A stretch of 64,000 bases of DNA from Diospyros lotus (taxonomy: Eukaryota; Streptophyta; Magnoliopsida; Ericales; Ebenaceae). Where the stretch lies: assembly GCF_014633365.1 (NCBI RefSeq), contig NC_068351.1:20449366-20513365 (forward strand). The letters are read 5' to 3'. A model generated the notes under the pieces. It was not told where the DNA came from. It ran no database searches and saw only the letters and a program-made list of their open reading frames with translations. Numbering within the stretch: position 1 is the stretch's first letter; each line of letters opens with the position of its first letter. Below, in pieces: positions 22,475 through 33,726 of the stretch. The translations under genes and the position numbers were made by a program.

Positions 22475-23670
22475 TGATGTTTGGTGATATTTTACTCTTG
22501 GTAATAAAATGGTTTTGATAATGACTATATGAAAATCAATCTCTACTATATGGATTATATGTATGAGAAAAATCAATCTTTAATAAATGAGTTTGAAGTA
22601 AGGTATGAAAATATATAGAAGATATGTTGAGTATGGTTGAGTGTGGTTTAATGCTGTTGACTATGCCTAAAAATAGTCAACTATGTTATAAGGATAGTCG
22701 ACTATGCATAAGGATAGTCGACTATGCTTGTTTAATCTGTCAACTATATAAGGCTTCTGTCGACTATTTTTCATTCTGTTGATTATCATGTAAGGATAGT
22801 CGACTATGGCTTTTCTTCTGTCGACTATATTTGCTCATGAATTTTAAAATCCTCTTCATATTTTTGCATCTGTCGACTATGTCTATGTGTTTCTCAACTA
22901 TGGGAAATTTGTGTTATAAGATAGTCAACTATGCCTTCTTGTCTGTCGGCTATGCTTAGTTTTACTTGAAAATATAGTCAACAATGCATTTTCTTTTGTT
23001 GACTATATCTTTTGCAGAACGTCTCCAACGGCTAGTTTTTCAAATCCCAACGGTCACAAACGGCTACATTTTTCTTCAATCTTTTGGGAAGCCTATATAT
23101 ACAACTCAAGCAAGATCAAGAGTCGGCTAATGGACGGGAATGAATTAAATTAAGCTTACATTTGTACTCGTCTCTATTTACTTCGACTATGCTTTAATTT
23201 TTCTCTCAAAAAGGCTTCGACTATCATTTGTAATATCTTGTTCAAGCCTTGTACTTTATTTTTGAGAGATCATTGTAACTAAGAGATTTATCTCTTAGAT
23301 CCTCTCTTTGTTATACTTCTTGTATTTCCTAGCTTGTGTAGCTAAAGGGCCTACTTGGTTTAAGTAGGAGATTGTATTTCCTAGCTTGTGTAGCTAGAGG
23401 GCCTACTTGTGTAAGTAGGAGGTTTTAGTGAATTGGTTTAAAATCCTTAGTGGGAGCTAGGGTAGTGGATTAGGCTTGGTTTAAGCCGAACCACTATAAA
23501 TCCTTTGTGTTATTTATTCTTCTTGCTTTACATTTATCATTTCATATGTTCTATGTTTTAAATCACTAAAACCTCAATTGGGTCAAAAAGTTTTCAAGTT
23601 CTATCAAGAATTTTAAAATATCCAATTCACCCCCCTCTTGGTGTGTGCCATAGCACTTCCTGTTCTAAAA
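22475..23670 (+). repeat. D-family copia LTR D3
   Basis: Starts TGATGTTTGG, matching the D1 3' LTR start, and ends ttctaaaa where D1 has ttccaaca. 1196 bp. It contains the motif array (22650-22985) and a duplicated phrase cctagcttgtgtagcta near 23330 and 23380. A promoter-like tatatatacaactcaagc lies near 23094. Flanks (atact / tttgg) do not match and no PBS follows, so it is not a clean solo LTR. Confidence 0.75.
22650..22985. repeat. Array of gtcgactatg motifs in D3 LTR
   Basis: About 14 copies of gatagtcgactatg / tctgtcgactat variants, inverse in orientation to those of D2. Spacers are unrelated and usually 10-25 bases long. Confidence 0.85.
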
Positions 23671-23732
23671 TTTGGGTCACAAAAATTTATTGAGGCAAGT
23701 GATCGATAATGGTATCCATCGACATCTAGCGT

Positions 23733-24012
23733 GAGGTGAACATCCAATGCGATCAGTGGCAGTCTTGATTATAGACACCCCTGGCTAGGGTACACTTGAT
23801 AGGAAAGTGTTCCAATGTTGGAAAGAGTTTCGATGTATCGTCTTAATCTCACCACACTAATTTTGTCATAGTCATCGAGTTAGTGAGTTTGATCAGTCCA
23901 TGACTCTTACTCGATTGGGATGATAACTAATGGAGGGATTATAGTGCACAGGAATCAAAAGCCCAAATAGGTTTTATTCTGAAGTAAGACTTCATTACTG
24001 GTAGGATCACCC
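23733..24012 (+). repeat. Direct repeat R1
   Basis: About 280 bases repeated at 25225-25497 with roughly 85% identity by eye, from ggtgaacatcc to cattactggtaggatc. Neither copy codes for protein. The two flank the C-type LTR between them. Confidence 0.8.
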
Positions 24013-25222
24013 TGACATAATGCTAGTTGTCACTCAGAGTCTTTCAGGGTACATTGAGGAGATTGAGAGATCCTCGTTGTTGACCAAAGGTGTTTGGTCA
24101 ATGTCAAGGTGGTTGACATTTCCTGATTGCTACTTAGTAGTGAACCTAGAAGGTCACACGCACATCCAGGTGTGATGGTTGACTAAATGATTAAGGATGA
24201 AACTGTCATTAAGAGTTAATGACGTTACCATTAAGAGTTAACGAACGGGGTTTAAATGATTAAATAATAATGAGCAATCGTCAAGAGTTGGCATACATGT
24301 CATTAAGAGTTAATGGGGGCCTAAGTGTCATTATGAGATAATGAAAGTGTCGTTAAGAGTTAATGGCGGGTCGGGATGCAATTTCTGAAAAAGGGGCCCA
24401 ATTTGTCAATAGTTCCTTGTGAACTGTCGACTATTGCAAGATGAACTGTCGATAGTAACTTGCAAACTATCGACAGTTCCTGTCAATTTTTCTGGTAGAT
24501 CGCATGACTGTTTGTCATCTTTTGCAATTGAAAGTGGACACGTGGTGGCGATGGACAATGGGAGGACGAGGAAGGATGACGTGTATCCTTGGCACGCCTT
24601 CTTCTTCTCTCTCCTTTGTCCCCTTTTGATTCGCTTGTTGATTTTCCCCTTTTTATGTATGCCTTACGGTTTTTGATTTTGGGAGGTATATATGATATAC
24701 AAGGAACAAATTTTGGTGTGTGAGTAGGCTCGTTCTCTTGATCATTACTTGTTCTTCTTCCCATCCAAAAAGCCTAACTTTCATGACTCCTTATCCCTTC
24801 ATTACTATAGTAGCAACCCAAGCAAAAATAGTGAGACTATTTTGATTCTTGGGTTTCTTCATTTTGAACCCATTCTATTTTATCCTTAATCTCCCATGCT
24901 CTCTCTATCTAACACAAATAAAAAGTAATGGAATTCACCATCTCTCTGGAGCGTGGACTCGATAAGCCTCTCGTAATTTCAGGGGACGGTGTGGTCTAAC
25001 CGAAATAAGTTCGAGAGCTAATTTTGGAGCAATGAGTTACTTCCAATGAAAGGACTCAACCCCTATGGCATGATTTAGTTTTCAGATAGTATATGGACAT
25101 TACAATGAGTCTTGCAAGGGTGTTCTTGGTTTATGTTTCCGCTACTATTTTATTGGTTTTTCGAAAAAGTTTTAAAAATTCGGTTAAACCCTTGCATTGA
25201 TACTCCAACAGTTGGCGTTTCC
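24013..25222 (+). repeat. Copia family C LTR (left edge uncertain)
   Basis: The last 170 bases (about 25050-25222, with ggttaaacccttgcattgat, then actccaacagttgg) match the LTR tail preceding the C PBS at 29270-29425. It carries tgtcgacta / tcgacagtt phrases at 24423-24480 and a separate dyad array at 24207-24366. No PBS follows here; R2 follows instead. Confidence 0.6.
24207..24366. repeat. Array of cattaagagttaatg dyads
   Basis: Six copies or variants of cattaa-gag-ttaatg, each an inverted repeat, at 24207, 24229, 24279, 24301, 24329 and 24351, with variable spacers. Confidence 0.85.
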
Positions 25223-25224
25223 CC

Positions 25225-25497
25225 TCAAGGTGAACATCCTATGCAGTTAGTGGTGGTCTTAATTGTAGAAATCAGGGTACACTTGATTGGAAGTGTTCCA
25301 ATGTCAGAAAGAGTTTCGATGTGTCATCTCAATCTCACCACACTGATTTTGGCATAGTCATTGAGTTAGAGAGTTTGATCAGTCCATGACTCTCACTCGA
25401 TCGGGATGATAACTGATCGAGGGATTATAGTACATGGGAACTGAAAGTCCAAATAGGTTCTATTCTGAAGTAAGACTTCATTACTAGTAGGATCGAT
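25225..25497 (+). repeat. Direct repeat R2
   Basis: Partner of R1. It ends at an abrupt junction with the Cys-rich ORF of element B at about 25498, so a deletion or recombination removed the 3' end of B. Confidence 0.8.
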
Positions 25498-25498
25498 T

Positions 25499-25810
25499 TA
25501 TGGAAGTAAACCCCATAGATTTTCATCGTGTGTTACAAGTCCATCGAGCACAGTTGTGGCAACCATTTAATCTTTTCTCTCTTTGTTTTTTCAAAAAACT
25601 ACTATTTCCCAATCTGGGAAAGTGCTTAAAACTAGGTGAAGTTTCCCTAAGAAATTGAACTTTTGATTCAATCAACCAACGAATATCTTCAGGGATATTT
25701 TTACACATCAAAAGCCTAAGTCTTTCACACCTAGTGACATAAATCTTTTTCAAATCATTTTGTGGGAGAGATGGATAGTATTTGTGAATTTTCGAGAGTT
25801 GAAGATCCAT
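25499..25810 (-). pseudogene. Cys-rich ORF, element B copy (truncated)
   Basis: Starts at the ATG at 25810 (MDLQLSKIHKYYPSLPQND) and is highly similar to the ORF at 1407-1952. It retains RCERLRLLM, IPEDIRWLIE and C-x2-C-x4-C. The fourth Cys codon is TGA here (TGC in copy A), ending the frame at 25523. Similarity continues to 25499 and then stops at R2. Copy B lacks the codon-6 stop found in copy A, showing that the ATG at 25810/1952 is the ancestral start. Confidence 0.7.
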
Positions 25811-25884
25811 TTTTTTTAAAAAAACAAAACTATAGTAAGAGGAAAGTAAAACAAAACTATGAATCTTACAAAAGGGACGAGAGT

Positions 25885-25970
25885 ACCTGATCGGAGAACA
25901 ACACAAATGAGAGAAAACTGAGCTCAAAGAAGTATGGCTTGCCTCATGCAGATACGGGGTCTCTTATAGG
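25885..25970 (-). promoter_or_regulatory. TATA and splice-donor block of element B
   Basis: CCTATAAGAG at 25970-25961 and ATCAG/GTACTCTCGTCCC near 25888 on the minus strand, matching the block at 2024-2110. The conservation between two separate elements argues for function. Confidence 0.45.
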
Positions 25971-26299
25971 GCAGTAGAAGTCGCCATTCCAACAACCACA
26001 CTTGGCTCGAGGCATGCCACAAATGCAGGGTCACGTCTGGCGTCTCTTTTTTCAACGTTCGGCGTTTCCTTTTTCAACTTTCGACGTTTCTTTTTCAACG
26101 CTTGAGGTTTCTTTTTCTTTATAGGGTAATGTGTCATTTTTCTTTATAGGGCAATGTGATTGCACTGTCCCAGAAAAGTGGTTGCCATCAGCGTTAAGTC
26201 TGTCTCCCTCTTTTCTTTATCTTCTCTTTATATATATATATATATATATTTATTAAAAATAAATAAATTTTATTTTATTATATATTTTTAAATTTTTTT

Positions 26300-27274
26300 T
26301 TAGAGTTTTTTTCTTTTCTTCCAGTTAAGGATCAAATAAGTGGTTGCCCACCTATTCGTATAATAACTCTCATTCATTACACCACTTTTAAAGTTATTTT
26401 CAAAATTATGTAAATTGATTTTTCTCATAAATGCACATACATATTTTGAAAATATGTCATTCGGAGGTGTTGGTTTTATTACATCAGAGTACGGCACATC
26501 AATTCGCACAAACACCTCACACATGTCTAGTTTAATTTGATCCCTAATAATATAAACTAGCCTAAAAGACATAAATTTAGGCTCAAGTTTGGCTAGGCCC
26601 ATGGTATCTTCACATTTGGGCTCTTGGGTTTTATCCTCTTCTTCGTCCCAGGCTTCCTCTATTCTCACATCATTTTGGTCCAATTTTCCTTCTATGATCA
26701 CTCGTACCATTCTAGGGTCATCAAGTCTCTCAATTGGTTCATCATTCCTAGGGATGGGTGTAGATTGGAACGACTCTTGACCTATGGGTGAATTGAATGA
26801 AGATTCCTCCTCAAGACATTGACCTACGAAATTTTGATTAGGTTGGTTTGGAAACTCGCCAGGTTCACCCACGCTCAAGGTCTGTGTAAACTCGGTCAAT
26901 TGTTCTAAAATGTCACCTATGGCCCAAGTGGTTTGTTCTTGAAGTTCGACCACGTGTGCATTAAAACTCATTTGACCTTACATAAACTCCTGAAGGGTGT
27001 CCTCTAAGAAATTTTCATCCTGAGGTTGATAAACATCAAATCTAACCCCTTGTTCTAACTCAAATTGGTGAGGCGGTGGAGGAAAAGGCTCATGAGATTG
27101 GAACACAGAGTCATTGTTCCAAGGATAATTCCAATGGTCATAGGAACTGGGGTAATTAGTGTAAAGATCTAGGTCGTAGCTTAACAGATAAGAATTCTCC
27201 CTCTGACTCTAGTTAAAAGAAAACCTCCTCTCACTAGGATCGGGATGGCCAAATACATTAGAAGTCACAGACAT
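26300..27274 (-). pseudogene. Shortened Athila-type Gag of element B
   Basis: Reads from an ATG at 27274 (MSVTSNVFGHPDP) in one frame to 26300 with two nonsense codons (after RFSFN and after LQEFM). It corresponds only to the C-terminal Gag and linker of element A: EDTLQEF versus EDTLHQF, QTLSVGEPGEFPNQ versus QTLSVREPERFPSQ, then CEVFVRIDVPYSDVIKPTP versus YEVFKQVRINIPLLGAIKQTP. The capsid core, protease active site, RT and integrase are all missing. B is a pol-less derivative that keeps LTR, PBS, a Gag stub and the Cys-rich ORF. Confidence 0.7.
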
Positions 27275-27597
27275 GCTAAAATACCGAGACATAGAGAATA
27301 TGGAAACGACAATTCAACGGAAAATAATGATACTAATGAATCAATTAATGTTTCAATAATCATACCTGACCGTAGTCTCTTGCACTGTTTAGTAACTAAA
27401 AATTATCTAAATATTTTTTTTAAATTTAATTTTTTAATTATTTTTTAATTTATATTTTTTATTATTTTATTATTTATTTTAGTTTTTTTCAAATATATAT
27501 TTTATATATTTTTTTTTAAAAATAATTTTTTAATTATTATTTTTTTAATTTTTTTTTAAAACAGTAAAACAACAACAAAATTCAACCAAATTTAATC

Positions 27598-27615
27598 TCC
27601 CCGGCAACGGCGCCA
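27598..27615 (-). promoter_or_regulatory. Primer binding site (tRNA-Asp), element B
   Basis: tccccggcaacggcgcca, 18 bases identical to the 3' end of plant tRNA-Asp with CCA. Confidence 0.92.
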
Positions 27616-27620
27616 AAAAT

Positions 27621-29257
27621 TGACTGCTAAGCTACCCTGCACATTTATTTATCAAAACTACAACCAAATTTATCAGACGTCAATCCTCTTATTAAAATAG
27701 GTGTAGAGCGATTATACTCGCCAGTGTGCGAGTGTATGTGTAGTATAATTTTAAATTTATATTTCGGTGAGTCTGAGTCGGTTCATAGGGAGATTATTTA
27801 TGGATGAAAACAAAAGTCACAGAATATTTGATTTTAGGAGGTGATTAAAATGATCTAAAGACAAGAATTAAAACTAAACTAACACTGAATTTAAACAGAT
27901 TGGGTCAAGACAATTTCAGTGTCAAAACTAATTAATTCCCGATTTAATAGAAAAGATCGATAATATTTATCTAAATTAAGTTTTGACGATCTGCCAGTGA
28001 TTTTAGTTCAAGATGATGATAATTCTTATTTAAGCAATATCCATATATGGCATGGAAATTCTTAGTTAGGCAATTACCATAAATTAAACTATATCTCACA
28101 GATAGAATTTATAGATACTGATTAATCATTTGAGCTTGGGTATGAAAACATTTCCAAGTCTAGCAATCTCCATACATGGCATAGAAATTCTATATTAAGC
28201 TTATGCTCCAATCCAAACTTAAAGGTACACCATACACACACTTCTTAAATTGAATCAGATTAATATTACACATTTGAAGCGCAGCTTTCTTTGGGAATCA
28301 TTGGCGTTGGACACTGTCCTTACCTTAACCTAAGATTGGATTTAGCTACTCATCTTCATTTGAAAATAAATTGGCAAGAATTTAAATGACGGGAATTAAA
28401 AGACAATATTTAACCGACTATGTAGGTGGTGTATAATTAAGAGACAATAATTGAAAGGCAATTTTTAACCGACCATATAGGCGGTGTATAATTGAAAGAC
28501 AATAATTGAAAGATAATTTTTAACCGACTATATAGACGGTGTATAATTAAAAGAAAATAATTGAAAGACAATATTTAACCTATCATATAGGCAGTGTATA
28601 ATTAAAAGACAATAAGAATAACATAACACAACTATATGGAAACAAAAGTTGAAGATTCGAGAGAAAAATTCTAAGAACAAAACTATATAGAAACTAAAGT
28701 GAAAAATTTGAGAGATAAATCCTAAGAACACAACTATACTTTCATTATAGCAAAATTGAATGGTTACAAATGCACCCCAAGTGCTCTATTTATAGGCCAC
28801 AAGATGCAATGGAGACCACTCAATTATATAATTTAATAATACAAAATATCTAAAGAAAAACAAAATACCTAATTTAAAAATACAAAGATAAATAAAATAT
28901 CTAATTATTTAAAAAGTTCGAGCCAAAGTGTAGTTCTTGAAACTTCATGACTTGATGTAAGCGATGACATCATTCCAACCCATGATGCAAGCGATGATGT
29001 AAGCGATGATGCAAGCAATGATGTAAGCAACTTGTGGGACTTGGGCTTTTCCTTGTTTTGAGCTTGGATCTTCCTTGTGTTGGGCTTACAATCCATATAT
29101 TATATATATTATATTTATTTTTTATTTTATATATATTTATATTAATATTTTTAAACCACGCAATCACAAAATGCATAATAGTATTCAATTTAAACCATTT
29201 TAAGATCAAAATAAGGGTAAAATTATAACAAAATTTTTACAAAATTGATACTAATCA
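27621..29257 (-). repeat. 5' LTR of Athila-type element B
   Basis: 1637 bp, TGACTGC at the PBS side and ...AATCA at 29257. It has the shared Athila blocks of element A. It contains four to five repeats of taaccgactatataggcggtgtataattaaaagacaat-type units (about 28410-28610; landmark only) and short aagcgatgatg repeats (28960-29030). Its right flank is a C-type LTR, so B inserted into a copia LTR, just as A did. Confidence 0.8.
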
Positions 29258-29262
29258 TATAC

Positions 29263-29453
29263 CTACTAAACCCCCTATGGTATGGTTTAGTTTTCAATTA
29301 GCATATGGACATCGAAACGAGTCTTGCAAGGTGATTTTGGTTTATGTTTCCGTTGCCATTTTATTGGTTTTTTGAAAAAGTTTTGAAAATTCGGTTAAAC
29401 CCTTGCATTAATACTCCAATAGTTGGTGTTTCTCATAAGTGGTATTAGAACCT
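29263..29453 (+). repeat. Copia C LTR tail and PBS
   Basis: Matches the end of the LTR at 25050-25222. A degenerate iMet PBS (tggtattagaacc at 29440-29452) follows after a spacer of about 17 bases. Confidence 0.7.
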
Positions 29454-31092
29454 CAGCTCGTTTCCATGTCCTATGTAGTTGTTAATGCAATTTGTATGAG
29501 TTTCAGGTTGAGAAAAAGACCATAATGCTCTCTGTTTTGTAGTTGCAACTTCTACCAGTCGACAGTTTTCTGCCATCTGTTGACAATTCTAGGCTTTATC
29601 CTTGGTGAACTGTCGACGGTATGGAAGAGGTTGTCGATAGTTCTGAGTAAAACCCAGAAGCTGTCGACAGTTTTCCTTGAAACTGTCGACCATTTTCAGC
29701 CTAGTCTGAAATTTTGGAATTTTTCGATTTATGTTTTTATGCAATGTGATTGATATGATACAGAACCAATTAATGCTCATGATATGAGATATCAAAGACC
29801 CAAAAAATGATGCATATTACATTAACAAGGATATTAATCTTAAATCGCCATAATATTCAATGAGATTGAATTGAGAGGGTGATCATAGACTTATACAATG
29901 TGATTGTATGAATGCATGTATGAATGGATGTATGTTACAGGTATTCAATGGTCTGTAAAATAATTTATTCCATTTGGTTTTGGGGGATGTAATGAGACAT
30001 AAGTCTCCCTGTAATTTAGTAGGAAAAATATATAGTACAAATTTCTTATAAAATGAATGAGCCATCAAGAGTTGGTGACCCAAGGAGCAAGAAGGCCACA
30101 AGGAGATTTCCCATGAGATGGGTGCTACCTGCTTTGTGTTTGATCCCCTAATGATGCTATTGATTAAGTCTAGAGGCTCGGATTTAATCAACTAGCCAAA
30201 AGTCCATGATCACCCTACTTTGTATGCTTAAATTTATTTGTGTATGAGATACTTAAAGGGAAAATTTAATGCATATGCAAAGTAAAACCTCAAAAACAAA
30301 TTTATTTTGAATGCATGAAGTTTATTTGTGTATGAGATACATAAAGGGAAAACTTAAATGCATACTCAACGTGAAAATTCTTCGAAAATAGATTATGAAT
30401 TTATTTTGTATGCATAGGTTTATTTATGTATGAGATACATAAAGGAAAAAACTTAAATGCATGTGCAAAGTAAGACCTTTAAAATAAAGAAATCTTTCCA
30501 AACATGCGAACTAATATTAGATACGATAAATAAGATTTGTCATGACCCTCCACCGTCGTAGGAATTCGTCACTCGATTGGGTGTGCCCAACATACCACCA
30601 AAGTGTTTAGGGCGCATTCCATAAGGGTTAATTGAATTTTCTATCTAAGTATGAGATGTTGCTGCTTACCCCACACGGATATGGTCAACATACCACCAAA
30701 GTGTTGAGGTAATAGACACTTCAAGTGGATCTCTTGCTAAGATGGTGGATCTTCTCTATGTATGTCACTCTCCAACATATCACCAAAGCGTTAAGAAATA
30801 GATGGCATATGGGTCAGTGGATCGAACCTCACATGAGATGTGATAGGCAAGAGTTGCTTACTCAAATATGTGGGTATCCGAACATACCACAACGTGTTAA
30901 GGGGTATTCATGTAAGAGAGAACTCGGTTACCTGCCACGAGTCCCCTTGGGGATTCGCGTCTTCCACCATGGGAAATGTGGGATTTGAAAAATTGAGTGG
31001 GAGGTACCATTTGGTTTAAGACCAAAACTAAGCGGATTTTGCAAGATAAATCAATCTAATGATCATTTATTTATTTATGCAGCATTTTCAAA
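29454..31092 (+). other. Long 5' leader of copia C
   Basis: About 1.6 kb without coding capacity. Holds six gtcgacagtt-type motifs (29548-29695) and three tandem copies of a roughly 95-base unit with tatgagatacataaaggg (30233, 30321, 30419). It also has four copies of caacataccaccaaagtgtt(a/g)agg (30588, 30686, 30773, 30880), at the places where X carries its own four-fold motif. Confidence 0.75.
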
Positions 31093-32084
31093 ATGGCACT
31101 TTCAAACCCTATCGTGCATCTTTTGGACAAAAATATTTTAACTAGACCAAACTACAAAGATTGGCTTCATAACCTAAAACTGGTATTGGATATGGAGAAA
31201 ATTCTTGATGTCATGGAACAACATGTCCATGAATCTCTTCCTGGGGGCTTTAGTGAGGAGGAATGGATTACATGGGAAGAAATGAGGGATCAAGACTTGA
31301 GGATTAGGACTTATATTTTGGCATCTATAACCAATGAGCTCCAACGTCAGCATAAGCACATGACTGACGCTCGTAGTATGATTGTGAATTTGCAAGAGCT
31401 CTATGGGAAATATAGTCGAACGGTTAGATATGAGATATCTAAGCAACTATTCAAGGCCAAGATGGAAAAAGGCACTGATGTGGGAGACCATGTACTCAAG
31501 ATAATCAATTTGATTGGTCAATTTAAAGTACTGGACTTCTACATGGATGTTGAGCTGCAGATTGACCTTATCCTCTAGTCGTTGCCAGAATCTTTTGCCT
31601 CATTCATTCTCAACTTTAACATGAACAAGTTTGAGTGTCCGCTCTCAGAGTTGTTAAATATGTTGATAACTTCCCAAGCCTAAATCAAAGGAAAGAGGAA
31701 AGAAGGAATTCTTGCGATAGCCTCGTCTTTAAGATATTCAAAGAAGAAGAAGAGCTCATCCTCTAAGAAGAAGAAGCTCTGGCTGAAAAAGAAAGTTTCC
31801 AAGAGCAAACACAAAGAGAAGGGATCGAGGAGAAAGTGTTTCCACTGCCAGAAAGATGGGAATTGGAAGAGGAATTGCTTAAAGTATCTCGCCAGCTTGA
31901 AGGTCAAGCGGTCTGAGAATCAGGGATTAGGTACATCTTCCTTATATGTTATTAAGGTGATCAATGCGATTGGTCATTCACCCATTTCTTGGATTCTTGA
32001 TTCAGGTGCAACTTCTCATATTTGTGTTTGCATGCAGGATCTCGTGAAGAGTAAGTCGCTTGAGAAGTGGGAAGTTGTCCTCCG
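31093..32084 (+). pseudogene. Copia C Gag-protease, truncated
   Basis: Gag is open from 31093 to a TAG at 31576-31578 (MALSNPIVHLLDKN, then NYKDWLHNLKLVLDMEKI, then YGKYSRTVRYEISK). It continues in frame past this and one more stop into a Lys/Ser-rich stretch and the knuckle CFHCQKDGNWKRNC, where the zinc-ligand His is Asn. The protease site WILDSGATSHIC is intact. The frame is cut at 32084 by gypsy LTR G4. No integrase or RT remains in the window. Confidence 0.85.
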
Positions 32085-32745
32085 TGTAATCTCCCGAGTC
32101 AAAATAAATAAATATATCATTATTATGTGAAATATTACATATTTCGTGATGTTAAGAAGAGTCTAGAAGATAGCTTAACAATTTTTAAACTGCCGAGTCA
32201 ATGGAAGGGAATACCTCGAAACATAAAAGCCTAGAGAAAATGGTAGGTTACTAACAAACGTTTCAAGACAAGATTTTTGACACTAAGAGAAATCAAATTA
32301 GAGACTGTTTTTAGTACAACTATTATGCAGCCTGGGAAACCAAATCATCGTAAGGGACTTTCGAAAAGGTAATGACACCCTGAGAGGATTTAAGTTTTGC
32401 ATAAGGAGCAACCTTGAAGTTATTTCAGGGTAAAACAAAAGGATTCACAATCAAAACGTGATTTTTAGCATATTTTCAGGTCTAAGTGTAATTTTTGAAT
32501 CTTGGTCGAAAATGGTAAAACGAAACTTGGGGGATAAAATGTGAAAGAGGAAATTTTAAGGTTCGTTATGGAATTCTCAAGAACTCAAGGGGTAGAAAGG
32601 TAAGGTCAAAATGAAAGTTAGAAAAAAAAAAAAGGGGGAGCTAAAGCGTAATTTGCTAAAAATACAACCATGGCCACCGCCAACCAATCTCCTACCATTA
32701 TTGGGAGGGTTATTTCAGGGTCCAGAGTAAGCCCTAGGGCATAGT
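32085..32745. repeat. Gypsy-type LTR fragment G4
   Basis: Starts TGTAATCTCCCGAGTC within the C protease and is non-coding. A Cassandra-like element interrupts it at 32746 and its right part is not identified. Confidence 0.55.
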
Positions 32746-33235
32746 CGTAACATCTCACATCGAGCGATGGGAAGGACCGGATCAACTTACCCTAAAGAGC
32801 CTACACGAACTTCTCAGGGGTCACCCATACTTAAGCTACCCTAACTTAAGTACACTCAACCCGGGAGTTATTTATTTACATTCAGTCCAAAAGGTATCAA
32901 GCTGGTGTTGTTTCCTTCCTTACTATCCGCGATATATATACTAGTTTCTCTAGAGTCCCTTCTTGGACCTGACCCTAGGCTCTTGGGGTATTACATTCTC
33001 TCCCCCCTCCTCCTTCCCCTCCCCACGTTCTCGTCATGTAACCTTACAACTGGTCCCAAATCTTCTCCCCTTTAGGGGTTTCCATCCTAGAAGCTTACCA
33101 GGAGTCGCTCTTTGCTTAGACCCTCGCGCTTCGGCACCATTCCCCACCCTCATCGAACCGCCTTCTCCAAGGGTCAGCTCTGATATCACCTGTAAAATCC
33201 CGCATTGAGCGATAGAAAGGACCGGATCAACTACC
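32746..33235 (-). mobile_element. Cassandra-like TRIM retrotransposon, 5' LTR truncated
   Basis: Minus-oriented. The 3' LTR is 32746-32995 (about 250 bp, c/tGTAACATCTCACATCG to GGGGTATTACA). A pyrimidine tract (32996-33024), the complement of a PPT, follows. The internal region is only about 195 bp. The PBS for tRNA-iMet on the minus strand (plus agctctgatatcac, 33176-33189) adjoins the second LTR start TGTAAAATCCCGCATTG at 33191. The two LTR starts align over about 45 bases, then the second is lost after 33235. Minus-strand 32869-32803 resembles the 3' half of plant 5S rRNA (AACTCC, tATGGGTGACC, AAGT then CGTGT). 5S-derived sequence in the LTR is the hallmark of Cassandra. Confidence 0.75.
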
Positions 33236-33712
33236 ATACTGCTTAGCTAGAGTCATATGTACATACAGTAGTAGTGGTACCGAAGACTCCTATCTTCCAT
33301 CAGGTTTTAACTAGGCTTTCACTATTCACTATAAATAGTAATTGTATACTGGAATAATATTTGTATGTTAATAGTACACCAGGTAAGTTCCTAGGAAAGA
33401 TAGGTGAATCACAAATGGACACTCTTAAATACTAAGTCTTTCTTTAGCCAAAACGTTTCCTAGACATGCACTTCCACACACCACACTTAAATCCAGTAAT
33501 CGGACTAGTGAATAGTACCTCTTACCTTAAAAAATGATAAATAGTCTAACTTATTTTCTGATGTAGAGAATCTATTTTTATAATGGCATCCATTCAACAC
33601 ACTATTCAATAGTCATAACTTTTGGCACCTAAATCTCCCCTTACAATCTCATCCTCAACCATGTCCTAGTATCCTCAACCATATTCGGCAACTAAACTCT
33701 GATAACAACCAA
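33236..33712. other. Unassigned AT-rich sequence
   Basis: No ORF or repeat was recognised. It lies between the broken Cassandra LTR and a PBS-like site, so it may be internal sequence of the retrotransposon whose LTR follows. Confidence 0.4.
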
Positions 33713-33724
33713 GCTCTAATACCA
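33713..33724 (-). promoter_or_regulatory. PBS-like site (tRNA-iMet), minus strand
   Basis: Plus gctctaatacca is the complement of TGGTATTAGAGC, one mismatch from the standard copia/gypsy iMet PBS. It sits two bases from the LTR start at 33727. Confidence 0.6.
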
Positions 33725-33726
33725 AC

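Noticed and set aside
27598..27615. tRNA-Asp gene
   Set aside because: Only the 3' 18 bases are present, beside an LTR; it is a primer binding site.
32803..32869. Functional 5S rRNA gene
   Set aside because: Only the 3' half is recognisable, it is decayed and lies within a TRIM LTR.
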